Assembly (NCBI GenBank): GCA_032821775.1
Contig: JAVLRN010000003.1
Coordinates: 868,001 to 932,000, forward strand
Source of the DNA: Sanguinoderma infundibulare
Lineage: Eukaryota > Basidiomycota > Agaricomycetes > Polyporales > Polyporaceae
DNA length: 64,000 bases
Reading direction: 5' to 3'
The notes under the pieces are model-generated. The model was given only the letters and a program-made list of their open reading frames with translations. It did not search any database and was not told the origin of the DNA. Below are positions 32,176 through 43,073 of the stretch, piece after piece. Each line of letters opens with the position of its first letter. The first letter of the stretch is position 1. Position numbers and translations under genes: made by a program.

Positions 32176-32705
32176 GGCGCTGACGATATATTATGGTGTT
32201 CTTTGCATGTACCTTAGATTCGCAACCCTTGCTGAGTATTTATGTGGATTATTGGACTCATCTTAGTGACCTTCGCCCTCTCTCTCGTGTTGCAAGGCCG
32301 CTTCTCCAATGAAAGAGTTAAGGCACAACTTCGCGGATGTTCTTCATGTGGTTGCACATGAGTGCACACGTCGTCACATCCAAGGACCTCTGTTGAGAAC
32401 TTTAGTTGCGCCATCAATCGCATGCACAAGCACTGCTTGAACGTATGACGATTGCCCAGCTTCACTGGCAGCAACACCTTGGACCTTCGCCTCGCAAGCT
32501 TCAGGAAGACAATGAAACAAGGTTTCAATGGCCTTGAGGCGAGACTTCAGCCCCTAATCAGTCTCACGACAATCGATGGCCACGCGTCCATCGTTATAGC
32601 AGTAGAGATGATAATCGCTGATCAACGCCTGACACGTTACTCAATTCATACTATCTTTACTTCTGGTGTCATCGTGATTTTCCAACTAGAAATGTATCTG
32701 TCCAA
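32176..32705. other. Intergenic, SH3/RA gene 3' side up to the first inverted arm
   Basis: No gene is evident. Short frames on both strands have no motif. The stretch ends where sequence related to the second arm begins, near 32706. Confidence 0.5.
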
Positions 32706-33120
32706 CTCGTCCGAACAGAGACCACAGCCTTGTACTAGTCCTCGAAGGTATAGATACATGGCACTCGCCTCGTATGCAAGAGATCACAAACGATCGTTCA
32801 CTCCGTTCAACGTCAACAGGATCCTGATTCTCTTTCGTGAAGACGCGCTGAGGTGAATACCACAGACACGCAACTGCCCCGAAAGAGAAAAAAGATCCCT
32901 TCACGAGGAAGGGGTGCCCCCGAAAGGGCGCGGCTCCTAACCAGCGGAGTCGCTTTTGCTCCCCGACGAAGGGAGGGTCTTTAGCCTCCATGTCTCCATC
33001 CACAGAGGGCCCCCGAAGGTTGGCACATGCTGCTAGCCTCCGAAGAGACGTCGCAGACTTTGCCGACACGCGCCGGGCGTGTGGCTCCAGGGCACGGAAC
33101 CGCGGAGCAGTGCTCGGCGA

Positions 33121-33474
33121 GGCCTAAGGGCTGGCGAGACCCCGTACCCCGCTTCCCACTACCCGGCGGCCCACTGACCGAACAGAGGGCAGGGTTTGGA
33201 GAGAGGCCTAAGAGGTGGCGAGCCTCCGTACCCCCCGCCGTCCCCTGGAGCCCCTGCTGGCAGGCCCTTATCGTCGTCTTGTCGTCGTCTTGAGCAGTCG
33301 GAGGGACCAACCCGCTTGAACCGGCGGGTGGAGTGGGATGGGCGGCCTAAGAGGTGGCAAGTCTCCGTACCGTGCACCGGACCCGACCCGCGGGTGGTTG
33401 GCCCCTGGCCTCGAGGGCGGGACGACGAGAGGAGGGATTAACGAGGGGCCTAAGAGGGGGCGAGTCTCCGTACC
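33121..33474 (+). repeat. Four copies of a 28-base motif, arm A
   Basis: Copies lie at 33121-33148, 33205-33232, 33344-33371 and 33447-33474. They follow the consensus ggcctaagaggtggcgag followed by tctccgtacc, with one to five changes each. Spacing is 84, 139 and 103 bases, with unrelated sequence between. The reverse complement of each starts gtacgg and ends ttag, so each also resembles a 24-base miniature GT-AG unit. Confidence 0.8.
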
Positions 33475-33551
33475 GCTGGCCGCACCGTGCTCCCGTGGCC
33501 GGACCCCGTCGTCAGCCTCGAACGATCTTGACGAACCGGGAAAATACAACA

Positions 33552-33587
33552 CAGTCCCAGTCCCAGTCCCAGTCCCAGTCCCAGTCC
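33552..33587 (+). repeat. cagtcc hexanucleotide run, six units, arm A
   Basis: Six perfect tandem units. The mirrored run ggactg at 50852-50887 in the other arm also has exactly six units. Confidence 0.9.
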
Positions 33588-33619
33588 GAATCCAAGTCCG
33601 AGTCGACAGTGCGAGCGCG

Positions 33620-33676
33620 AACCGTCCGAGTCCCGAGTCCACATAACGCGAACCGTCCGAGTCCCGAGTCCACATA
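33620..33676 (+). repeat. 27-base direct repeat, arm A
   Basis: The text cgaaccgtccgagtcccgag plus tccacata occurs twice back to back (from about 33618 and 33649). In the other arm the corresponding pair has diverged slightly. Confidence 0.75.
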
Positions 33677-34515
33677 AGAAGCACACGAAACACAACACCG
33701 ACAACAACACCCCCGACGCGGGAGACCGGGTTCATTGGGGCGATCAACTCCCTCCCCCAGCCTCACCAACGCCAATCCGTCGGCACTCGTCGGCACTCGT
33801 CGGCTCGCGTCGTCGTCGTCGTCGTCGTCGTACCGTCGCCCGGGCGGTCGTGGAGGTCTGTGGATAAACAAGACCAACAGCAGGACGAACGTGGAACAAG
33901 GGAGACAGAACGAAGAGATACCCTAGGACGAGCCTCATCGCCGCGATCGTCGGGGTCATGACTCCCTCCCGCGGACGACTCGGCCACGTCTATCGGGTGT
34001 ACCGTAGGATGAGCCCGGGGATCCATGGTCTTCGGCGCGCGCGTTCGAAGTTCGTCTTCGTCCTGGGAGCGTAGATGGGGAAAGAAAAGAGAGATGGGGG
34101 TAGACGCTGTGATGGGCAGGGTTTATATACGGGGTAGGTTAGGATCGAGGCTGGCACCCAGAGTGGCTGACATGGCTGGTAGCTGGCATGACTGGTGGCT
34201 GGCATGGCTGGTGGCTAACCCAAGCAGAGTTTCAGAACTCAGCCGAGCCTCCTGAACACTGGCAAACGGCATCGCCTGAGAATTTCTTCGTACACATTTT
34301 CTGGAGCTAGCATAGTTAGCCATGATGGAACTGAATTGAGATCGCTGGTTGGAGTCCAAAGCGGCAAAGACGCCCTTCGGCACTTCCCGCTGCTCCGCGC
34401 CGCCTGAGCCTGGCCACTAGTAGGCATCCCCGCCATTATCCCTCAAGAGTACGGAGTCGTGCGTGCATATACGGAAACGTACGGCCGTTTCTTAAAATAA
34501 AATCGTCGCACTGAC

Positions 34516-34813
34516 ATGAAAGATACTGGAGTGCAAGTCAACCGGGTCCACGGCGACGTTGCGTTGCAGCCACGAGCGCAAGGGCCAGACTTGGATGTCA
34601 GACTCAGTATGCCGCACGCCCTCTCCTACCAGAAACCGTCGCTTGTCCGCCTTCTCGTTCTCGCGTCATTTCTATACCTTCTGAGTGTCGCCCGTGTGAT
34701 CGTAGACCATCTCCTATACGCTGGCATAATCGCCGAGATGGCCTTCGGCATAATCTATGGCTTGCCACTAGCCAACATGCTGCCAACCGAGTGGGTGGCG
34801 ACATTCACCGCGC
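34516..34813 (+). pseudogene. Truncated 5' copy of the cation/proton antiporter gene
   Basis: Translation from 34516 (MKDTGVQVNRVHGDVALQP) runs into MPHALSYQKPSLVRLL and the first membrane segments (LVLASFLYLLSVARVIVDHL, IIAEMAFGIIYGLPLANML). It then breaks at 34813/34814, where the antiporter coding in the other arm continues with GYLGLILVVFEG. After the break the frame ends within a few codons (AHTG, stop). Compared with 49635-49932 it differs at roughly 20 of 295 bases, mostly transitions, plus a 4-base gap before the MPHALS codon. It lacks everything after the third membrane segment, so it is a gene fragment carried by arm A, complete with the neighbouring promoter. Whether it is transcribed is unknown. 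Confidence 0.8.
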
Positions 34814-35312
34814 ATACGGGGTAGGTTGGGATCGAGGCCGACAGCGAGGGCTGACAGCGCTGACATGAGCCGCACCATTCGTCGTTCGGCTGAGCACCTT
34901 CGAATAAACGTTTTTCTCGATGCAAGCCACCAGACGTTCGCCGCTCGGGCCGTGAACGTTTGAACCATGACGAATGTTGCATTGGCCCTGGTGTTTCAGG
35001 CCATGCAGGCCAAGTCAAACGGACCGTAGTGCAACAGAGTCGATGCAACAGAGTCAGGGGTTTCGACTCTGTTGCATTATGACGGTCGGTTGCTTCGGTT
35101 GCTGCATTGTGCTGTGAAGCCCTGATTTCTGGGAGACTGAACCACTGCCGTATTGGCGCGGGCCCACCGTTCAAAAACAGGCTGATACGGTCCAGACTCC
35201 AAATCGCTTTCAATGAGGCAAATTATCACTGGGAAGCGGCATGCGAAATAGTCCTGTGGAAGCTTCGCGCAATGATAATTTAATTCCAGAACCCGGAGAG
35301 AAACGCACTCGA
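34814..35312. other. Intergenic between arm A and SEC63
   Basis: The first 27 bases (atacggggtaggttgggatc and on) nearly repeat the promoter text found at 34124 within arm A, in the same orientation. A perfect 13-base inverted repeat follows at 35043-35077. No gene is seen. The last 100 bases are the SEC63 3' side. Confidence 0.55.
35043..35077. repeat. Perfect 13-bp hairpin
   Basis: atgcaacagagtc at 35043-35055 is the exact reverse complement of gactctgttgcat at 35065-35077, with a 9-base loop. A direct copy of gcaacagagtc lies just upstream at about 35031-35041. It is too far from a stop codon to be an obvious terminator. Confidence 0.8.
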
Positions 35313-37735
35313 TTAATCGCTGTCGCTATCACTACTACTATCTCCGCCCTTCTCGTCCTCGTCGTCATCCGTGCTGCTCTCGTCATCGTCGTCTTCCTCT
35401 TCGTCCGTCCGCTTCTTGACAGAGCCGCCTCGCATAAGCGCCATCTGACCCGCGAGCGAGTCCTCCTCTGGGTCCGAGATCTCATCCTCGTTCAGGTCGT
35501 CTGTGTTCAGCACCGAAGGGTCGTCAATCTTGAGGACGACGTCGCGCGCTGCCTCGTCGCCGACAAAGGTATCACTAAGGACAACGACCTTCCAGGTGAA
35601 AAGGCCGACGTTCTGCGGTGCTTGGAATTGGATCTTGTAAGACCGGTAATCAATGCCGCGCTGTGGGTCTGCAACGGGGACATCCGTGACCTTCAGTGGA
35701 GGCACGACGACCTTGTTGGACTTCACATCGGCAAGGACGATCCACCATGACGGCTTCCGGTTCTACACGCATACTTATTGAGCCCCTGTCTCATGCGAAC
35801 ACAAGCAAAGCACTCACCGAAGGCCAGTAGGGTGCGTGCGCATACTGGCTAGCGTACTCGCCGCTGGGGAGGTCCTCCGTGTCCTTCTTGCTCAACAAGA
35901 ACTCGTTGTCCCGCTTCTCCGACTCCTTGTCCTGCTTAGGAACAGGCACTGCCTTCCCGTCCTTCCCGATAGGGACAACCCGCAGCTTGACGAGCAAATG
36001 CACGTAAGAGCTGGGGATGACGAAGCGCTCGCCAATAACCTTGAACGACGCATCGACAATCTCCGTTTGGCCAAGGCACTCCAATGCCTTCTGCGCGTTT
36101 CCAAGCTCGGCGGACTCAGACGTGGAGAGAGACGAGACAGCGTCCGAGAAGTCACCAGACTCAGACTTGGACAGGGAGGCAGCTTCCGATGGTTCGATAC
36201 CAGGGAGCTGGGCCGCCTTGAGATCCGTCTTGCTAGGGAGGAGCGCCTGAGTGATGTACGCGTGCAGACGCATGGCGGCAATAGTAGGAAGAAGCCAGTT
36301 CCGAGACATGGTGATGTTCAGCATCGAATTCAGAAGGGCGGGGGTCTGCAAGAGAAGGGAGGTTTGCTCTGAAGCCCCAAGTCGTTAGTTGGTGTTGAAT
36401 CGTGGCACAGGATTGAACTTGCCTTTTTGCAAAGCGGCGCTCTGCACGGACAAACGGAGGAAATGCGCATACAACAAAATGAAAGCTCGTCTCCGGTCAT
36501 CGTGTTCACCAGAGACGGCCTCCGCAAGCTTGACAAGTTCAGTCCACTTGGCTGCAAGTTTCTCCTTGATCTGTGACTCGAGTTGGTCGAGTTCGCTGTC
36601 GGACTTGTGAGCCTTGGCAGGGAGCTCGTTCTCGAACGCTTTGCCAAGCGAGCTGGTGACGTCGTCCATGCCAGACTCCTCGGTGAGGGACTTGAAGAAC
36701 GTGGCAGCGCTGCGAGCGTGGACGCCGTCCTTGGTCTTCTCCCTGTAGCCGAACCACCACCGACCCTAACGAAGGCAATTAAGCATAAAATCGCTACAGC
36801 CGGGAACAGAACTGCTCACGACGAGGGCGGGAAGTGCGCCACCAAAGATGAGGCCATACGCGGCGAGAACCCAGATGTTGTTGGCAACCCATGGAGGCAA
36901 CGCAAGGCCGGTAGTGACTTCCTGACGACCGTCCGGGTGGCCGTACTTCTCCCAGTTTTCCCGAATTGTTTCGTCGGTCAATCTTGACAGTAATGTTGGG
37001 TATATGCTGGTAAAGATGAACGAAGGAGACGCACGATTTGTAGGCCTTTGTGATCTCTACGAATTTGGCCTCGACCATCTCCATCGTCTCATTGATTGCA
37101 AGTTTAACCTTGTCTGGGTGACTGGAGGAAATAGGGTGAGCGACGCCATGACTTTGAAGAGGTCATGAAATGGTAACGCACAACTTGCGGGAGAGTTTCT
37201 TGTAGTGTGACTTGATCTCCTTGGTAGATGCGCTCTGGTGAACAATAAGATGAGTATAAGATACCTTGTGCGGGCGGTGGGAAGTGAAGGCTGACGGTGC
37301 TGATATCAAGAATCTCAAAAGGGTTGTAAACTTTGCTGATGTTCTCAGTGGTCCAAATTTTGTAGGCAAAGAAAGCCATGATTGACCAGCCGACCAAGAT
37401 TACGAACGTCCTGATGAAGACGTCTGTGTCAAGGAGATGTCAGGTCCGACACGCAGGGGGAGACACACCTTCTTCGGAGCTTTGGCGAGAGGAGGGAGCC
37501 CTTTTCGCGCTTGCGGATGCGTTCGCGCTGGGTAATGCAATGCTGGCATCCGCACCCGGAGAGTGCAGGAGGCTCTGGCACATAAAATCAGTCCGAGACA
37601 CCGGAGTCGAACGAAATATGGCGTACTGGATGCCGCGAAGGAGGCGAGAGTGTATGGGATGATGAAGACTGAGAGGAAGGTGAAGACGAAGTATGCGACC
37701 ATGTTACCGGTCTCGTCATAGTTGTGTTTGGCCAT
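35313..37735 (-). CDS. SEC63: Protein-transport protein SEC63
   Basis: SEC63 is the ER membrane J-domain subunit of the post-translational translocon (SEC61-SEC62-SEC63) that recruits the luminal Hsp70 Kar2/BiP. The start MAKHNYDETGNMVAYFVFTF leads into the first membrane segment. A Cys-rich cytosolic loop (SGCGCQHCITQRERIRKREK) and a second membrane segment (VILVGWSIMAFFAYKIW) follow. The luminal J domain shows FEILDIS, ERAIKSHYKKLSRKLHPDKV with the essential HPD, and a third membrane segment (NNIWVLAAYGLIFGGALPAL). The cytosolic Brl region (TMSRNWLLPTIAAMRLHAYI, ending in FTWKVVVLSDTFVG) is complete. The C-terminus is a long acidic tail (EEEDDDDESSTDDDED), a CK2-type target needed for SEC62 binding in yeast. 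Several short introns interrupt it. It is head to head with coilin. Confidence 0.96.
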
Positions 37736-38000
37736 CTTGGCCGGGGAGAGCTGGAACTGAGCCGGCTGTTGTTAGAGTACAGAAAGCGTATGTCCCGAGA
37801 TTGTAAGGGGAGAAAGAAGGAATGGAGGGCAAGACGTCGAGCCTGGGGCGGAAGAGGATGAGGGGGTCGAGGAGTCGGACGTGTCTGTTCAGACTGCTGA
37901 GCTGTCTCTCGCTCTGACACGTGAGTCGCCTCATCATCTGGCGCTGGCACTGGCGCACATTTGCTCCTGCACTCGACTGCACTACCCACCTCGTCCTCCC
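37736..38000. promoter_or_regulatory. Shared divergent promoter of SEC63 and coilin
   Basis: 265 bases between opposed starts. Short alternating ctggcgctggcactggcgca text lies at about 37937-37960. No TATA box is visible. The role is inferred from position. Confidence 0.55.
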
Positions 38001-39908
38001 ATGCGTGTAAAAGTCGAGAGCGTCGTGCCGCTACCCCATGTCAAGGCCTGGTTCAGCGCACACGCCATTCCGACCATCCATGACCTCAAAACAGCTCTCT
38101 GTGCAGACCTCCGCCCGTTCCGCGACGGTGCCATACGCGCACAAGACCTCGTACTTCTCCTTGAGGACTTCGAGCTACTTGATTCCAGCCCGATTGACGT
38201 CGTCCATGATGGAGACCTAATAGTGTACGTCTTATCACCGTTCTCGTTTCATTTCGCCCAACGAAGGCTCTCATAGTAGCCATCCGTCTTCCCCATAGTC
38301 TCAAAAAGGTTCCGGCTCTCGCACCACAAAAACGTAAGGCAGCACTGCAAGGTGTGTGGCATAATTGGAACGGGTCCTATTAGATCTCACGCTTGAGAAG
38401 ATGCGGATAGTCCGGCTAGGAAGCGGTCAAAGGCGAGCGACGGACGAGCACTACCCAAGCCACCCGACCCGTCCCTCGCGAAACGACGGATACCATCTCC
38501 ATCCCCCGACTCATCCTCCGACTCTTCAGACTCCAGCTCTGAGTCGGAGAGCGACACATCCGATTCAGAGCCAAGCTCTTCTGAATCAGACTCCTCGTCC
38601 GACTCTGACGCCTCAGCCTCGTCATCCAGCTCGAGTGGACCGTCTATACAGACATCTCGACACAACTACGCTAAGAACGTGCCAAATAACGCCCGCGTTG
38701 CGTCGAATACGCAGACGGTCATTCCCAAAGCGTGAGTGATGCCTCGAACATATCCGTCTCTCGGGATGCTGACCCCCACGCAAGCGCCACCGTCCCTCCT
38801 GGCCAGGGAAAGCCTTCTACACACAGCCGCAACCTGCGTCGACGCCGCAAGAAGATGTACGAACGCCTCACTCTCACCGCCGAGCCTGCTAGCGTGAACG
38901 AGATCCCCCTCGGCACGCGGGCCCGCACGCTCGAGCCTTCCGCGTCCACCCCCCCAGAAGAGCCGGAACCTCAGCAGACTTCGAATGAGCGTAAAGGGAA
39001 GGAGCGCGCTCGGGAGGCAGAGGCGGAGGTAGAGGCGGAGCCGCCGGTGTTCATGATGGCGTCTTTGTCGAACAAGAACAAGCGGCGAGGATTCAAGGAC
39101 GCGCTCACTCGAGGAATCCCTCCCAAGATTATATTTGCTGACGCCGAGCCCCCATCGAATGGTTCGACTTCTGGGGGTAGCAGTTCCGCGGCGATGCAGA
39201 TCGACACTGACGCCGATGCGCTCATGGTCGAAGCATCTCTGCACGTCCAGGAGGCACCTCAGCGGACGAAGCAGCCTCGTTTGGTCCCTCCGTCCAAGAA
39301 GCAGGAGCTTGGGCTTCTGCCACCGAACATGTTCGTCACGAGCGTGGACGTGGAGGAAGGCATGTGGCCGTCGAGGCGGAAGAACAAAAAGAAGAAAAAC
39401 AAGGTGCAGGATGAAGAGGCTTGGGACCAGGAGGCGGAAGAGACGTTCCCGGACGGGCTACCGTATGACGATGAGTCTGCTCAAGCTGCCTTTCCTGCCT
39501 CACAAGCAAACACCGGAAAGGCGGTCAACGGGGAGGTGACGGAGCACGCTGCCGTCTCAGTGCGATGGGATTCTTTGCGAAGGATCACGGACAAGTCCCA
39601 GGTGGCGGCTGGGGCAACGGTTGCTTGGAAGGTGCGTGCTCTCGTGTACAGTCAGGTCCTTCGACGCTCACCATCTCTCGCAGGCATTAGGGATCAACTT
39701 TGCTACGCTTACCCCTGAAATGCTCTTGCACGTCGCTCGCGTTCTGCAATGCGGCGACCAACTTGTCGTCGAGCCGATCGCTGACGCTGGTGCCGGTGAA
39801 GCGTCCTTCGGAGGCACGGTAGTGGACGAAGACGGTGGCCTAGCCGAGGAGACGTTTGCGTGGACGGACGTCTTGCAGAGCGACTGGCGGGTTGTCGCAT
39901 CCCGTTGA
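38001..39908 (+). CDS. Coilin-like nuclear protein
   Basis: Coilin organises Cajal bodies and snRNP maturation. The N-terminus (MRVKVESVVPLPHVKAWFSA, LVLLLEDFELLDSSPIDVV, DGDLIV) has the ubiquitin-like fold of the coilin self-association domain. It splices to LKKVPALAPQKRKAALQ. A third exon starts near 38398 (EDADSPARKRSKASDG) and runs through a long Ser/Asp-rich stretch (about 38510-38640). An intron at about 38731-38783 joins PKA to ATVPPGQGKPSTHSRNLRRR. Basic clusters (RRRRKKMYERL, KNKKKKNKV) are typical nuclear signals. The C-terminal atypical Tudor-like part holds WDSLRRITDKSQVAAGATVAW and GINFATLTPEMLLHVARVL. The assignment is by overall architecture and these conserved ends. It converges on the next gene, 145 bases away. 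Confidence 0.82.
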
Positions 39909-40052
39909 CCCCGCGCGTCTTTGCGCCTGCTGTACATCACCAATAAATCTCATTGAGCTTCACAGGACACTATCGCTACATTGGACGCCAGCCACAAATC
40001 GAAGGTGTGAATACGTAGACTCCTCCATTCTTCGCTTCCGTCGTCAGGATGC

Positions 40053-41938
40053 TCAGGCGACGAGTTGTCGCTTCCACTCCCGAATGTCCGAGTACACCTC
40101 TTGAAGGAGCTCTTCAATGATAGGATGGTGGCCAGGGTCGCCCAGTGACTCGGCAAGCATCTGCGCGCGCTCCATGCTGCTCTTAGAGAGACGGATGCCG
40201 AACTTGGTTTTCACGATTTGCAGGGGTGCCCAGGGTTGAAATTCGAAGTCACACGAGTGGACGGGCCCTCCGCCGGGGGTGTCAACATGAAGAGGGGCGG
40301 CGGGGACCTCCGCCAGGGAGGCGAGGTCGAAATGGAGCGAACGCTGCGAGCCTCGCGTCCTCGCCCGAGGGGGCGGCGTGCTCGTCATGAGGTCGGCCGA
40401 GTTGTCCAGGAGCGGGTTGCGGCTGGACGAGAGCAAGTCGTGTTGGACGGTGAACGGCTCCAGCCTGTTGGTGGCTAGGCTGGCGAGCGTGCGGCTCGAG
40501 GGATAGGGTAAGACCAGGTGCCCCAAGTCTTCATCATCATCACCATCATCGTTGTTGTCGTTATCGTCGTCGGAAACCGCTTCGGTAGACGCGCCGTTCT
40601 GCAGATACGAGCGGACCGAAGCGGCGGATTGCAACGTCGAGGCGGACCAGGCGGAGCGGTGGGTCATGTACGAGGCCGTGCGACCGGGCCCGATGTTGAC
40701 ATTGGGGAAGCCGTCCCTGCTCGAGCTCGTGGGGACGTGCGTGTGCCGGACCGAGGACGAGGAGTCCGACTCGGGAAACGGGAAGTTGATGCCATAGATG
40801 GCTTGGCGGCGCACGGCGAACTTGCGGCGGCGCGAGTCCGAGGAGGTCAGCGAGCCGAAGCTGCCGTCGGTCGCGCGGCGGCTGGTGGCGTGCGGATGCG
40901 TCGTACCAGCCTGGCGGGCGCCGATGGCGATTTCGAGGCTGTCGCGGAGCGAGGCTTGCGAGTAGTGGGAGCCGGAGGTGTCTGACCCTGCGCAGTCCGC
41001 GGAGGATATGGATGTCGAGGATACGGTCTGTTGGCTCGGGCAACTGCTATGACTAAACGAATGTCTGGGGGTTGAGGTCGGTCGTGATGTCCATTCGTAG
41101 TGGGTGCTGACATCATCCTGGTGGGTCAGAGGCACACTCTGGAAGTGGTCTTGATAAAAGTGAGCGTCGTCCCTAGACCTTGCAACGGGAGTTTGCGGGG
41201 AAGGGAAGGCTAGAGGGAGCTGAGGTTGCGAATTGCTTGATGACAATGAGTGCCCGGACGTTGACAAGACTTGGACAGAATCGATGGCGGTGGAGAAATC
41301 CTGGGATTTACGGTTAGGCTGATCCTGAACAAGCGTGAAGGACGGTGGTGACACCGTATGGCGCTGAGGGGAGGGTGGACTGAACGCTGGTATGCAATCG
41401 AACACCGGGGAGTCGAACGCGTCAGAGAGAAGGTCTTCTATAACGCTACGCTTCTCTTCATCCCCTTGGTTGGTTGACTCTGAAGATTGCGGATCCTGAA
41501 GGGTATGGTGAGCTGCTCGGTTCCCAAATCACGACTTGGACGTACCGCGTCTGACTCATACAAACTGGGGCTCCTTGCCGAGTACCCGCTCCTGACTCCT
41601 TCTCGCCGCTCCTTCCACTTCCACTGGGTGGGTGATCTGGGAATATTGCTAGATTGTGCAGGAACACGTTTCTTGCTGAATGGGACAAGGTTGAAGCGAT
41701 GTGGTACAGGCGATTTTTCGATCTCCTTGAGGGGCGCCCGGACCATTGTGGATCGGGCAGGCGACGGGGTCTGCTCTTGGGTGGTGGGTTGGTCGAAAGA
41801 GAGAAGGGCGCAGGTGCTGGTACGAGCGTGTCCTTTAGAGTACACACTATCTCGGTCGAGAAAGTCGCAAGGGGGGAAGATGCCGAGGCCTTCTGTGAGG
41901 GAAGGGAGGGGTGATAGCGAATTGGGAGTTGTGGCCAT
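40053..41938 (-). CDS. Uncharacterised Ser-rich basidiomycete protein
   Basis: Two exons (41546-41938 and 40053-41495) join in phase 0 across a 50-base intron to give 611 residues from MATTPNSLSPLPSLTEGLGI. The first exon holds a Thr/Pro/basic stretch (MVRAPLKEIEKSPVPHRFNL, PTQWKWKERREGVRSGYSAR). The second holds VIEDLLSDAFDSPVFDCIP, a long Ser/Thr-rich linker and RRRKFAVRRQAIYGINFPFP. An Asp/Asn run (VSDDDNDNNDDGDDDEDLG) comes before the best-conserved-looking end (PWAPLQIVKTKFGIRLSKSS, IIEELLQEVYSDIREWKRQL). That end looks like a folded helical module. No known domain is recognised. The frame stays open upstream of the chosen ATG as far as 42436, so an N-terminal extension cannot be excluded. 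Confidence 0.65.
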
Positions 41939-43073
41939 GTTGCCTGGGACTGTGTTGCTGAGGGGAACAACGGCAAGGTACCTCAGGGTATTCGCTACGG
42001 ATGTCAGTAGTGGGAACGGATGAACAAGAGCTGGGACGCCAGATGGTGAAGTGGCCACGAAGGTCTTTGCCACACCTTCACAGTGAAGACTTTGTCGATG
42101 TGTTGCAGTCCAGCATGCCGGTAGAGATGGCCACGTGCATTCCGTGTGATCTCCTGGGTAGTAGTTTCGTATATTACAGTAGGAACGGAAAGTAGGATGC
42201 TTCACGACAACTGCGACACGACGTCGACCTGATATGGGATCGCTCACAACAGGTGGGCTCTGTAAGTAAACCGGGAAGTGACACGTATCAAGTATGATAA
42301 TGTGGGAGAGATGGATGAGCTCACTTTGCTGCGAAGGATTGGGATTCGATTCAGGACCGTTTCGTCCCTTCGGCCCCTGAGCGGAGCGAAGTAAGAAGGT
42401 CCTGGAGACGCTTGCGCAACCTGGTCGCGAGCTCATCTTCGTCTGCGGCTGGAGCGGGCTGTTGTTATTTGTGAGTTTCCCAGGTGGCAGTGACTGATGT
42501 GTTCACGGGAGTACCATCTGATCGAGAAGATACTGCGAGGACGAGGTTGTGAGTGGTCGTGAGCCATACACGAAGGGTACACAGACCTCTGCTTCGTCGA
42601 TGGTCTACGCAAAGCTGTGAGAGAATGAGGAGGCATTACGGCATGTACATGTTCTCACAAGAATGATCGGGCCGCTGGGAGAGATGGGGGCAAGTTAAGG
42701 CTGTTAACCGCGTCGCTTTCGATCGGAGGAGGGCAAGGAATAAGTTACCGGTTCATTTCTGTACGGAAGGGACGGTGAGACAGGCGTTGCTAGATTGTGT
42801 GCAGAGATTGGCTCACCGGCGAATACGGACGGGATCTATCAGAGCAGGTTGATGGCTGTGGATGCTGTGAAGAGGAGACTGATTGAGCCTGAGACAGAGA
42901 GAGGCGTTGAGTATAAGCCCCGCTCTGCCCCGCTCCATCTACAGATCTCCCACGTGTGCACCGTTGCGGGCGTCTAGGGGTGTGTCGTCTTGCTGTCTTG
43001 TCTTCCACCGCCCACCTTCGCATACTCTGCCGGAAGCCAGTGCCTGAAATATTAGTTGCCGACGTTCTCAAGC
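41939..43073. other. Divergent intergenic between the Ser-rich gene and MED10
   Basis: 1.1 kb between opposed starts. An uninterrupted minus-strand frame covers 41939-42436 and is in frame with the downstream gene. Its composition lacks the Ser/Thr bias of that gene, so I treat it as 5' leader. Nothing else is recognised. Confidence 0.45.

Larger units (their letters stand above)
32706..34813 (-). repeat. Inverted duplication, arm A (2.1 kb)
   Basis: This segment matches the reverse complement of 49630-51724; the coordinate sum of matched points stays near 84,440 throughout. The central part, about 32850-34450, is nearly identical between arms. The outer part 32706-32850 and the antiporter part 34455-34813 are clearly more diverged. 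The core carries a TATA-like promoter (near 34120-34130, minus strand), an open frame starting MDPRAHPTVHP at 34026 on the minus strand, a six-unit cagtcc run and four copies of a 28-base motif. No terminal inverted repeats, transposase or LTR was recognised. It therefore reads as a segmental duplication rather than a known transposon. Confidence 0.85.

Noticed and set aside
33020..33700. Several 70-160-codon frames on both strands of the duplicated core
   Set aside because: They overlap in many frames and are driven by short repeats. They are not consistently conserved between arms.
32706..34813. Arm A as a solo LTR or DNA transposon
   Set aside because: No terminal inverted repeats, no TG...CA ends and no short target-site duplication were found, and homology to arm B extends into the host antiporter gene.
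41939..42436. Long in-frame extension upstream of the Ser-rich gene
   Set aside because: It has no composition in common with the protein and reads like leader sequence; kept only as a possible N-terminal extension.
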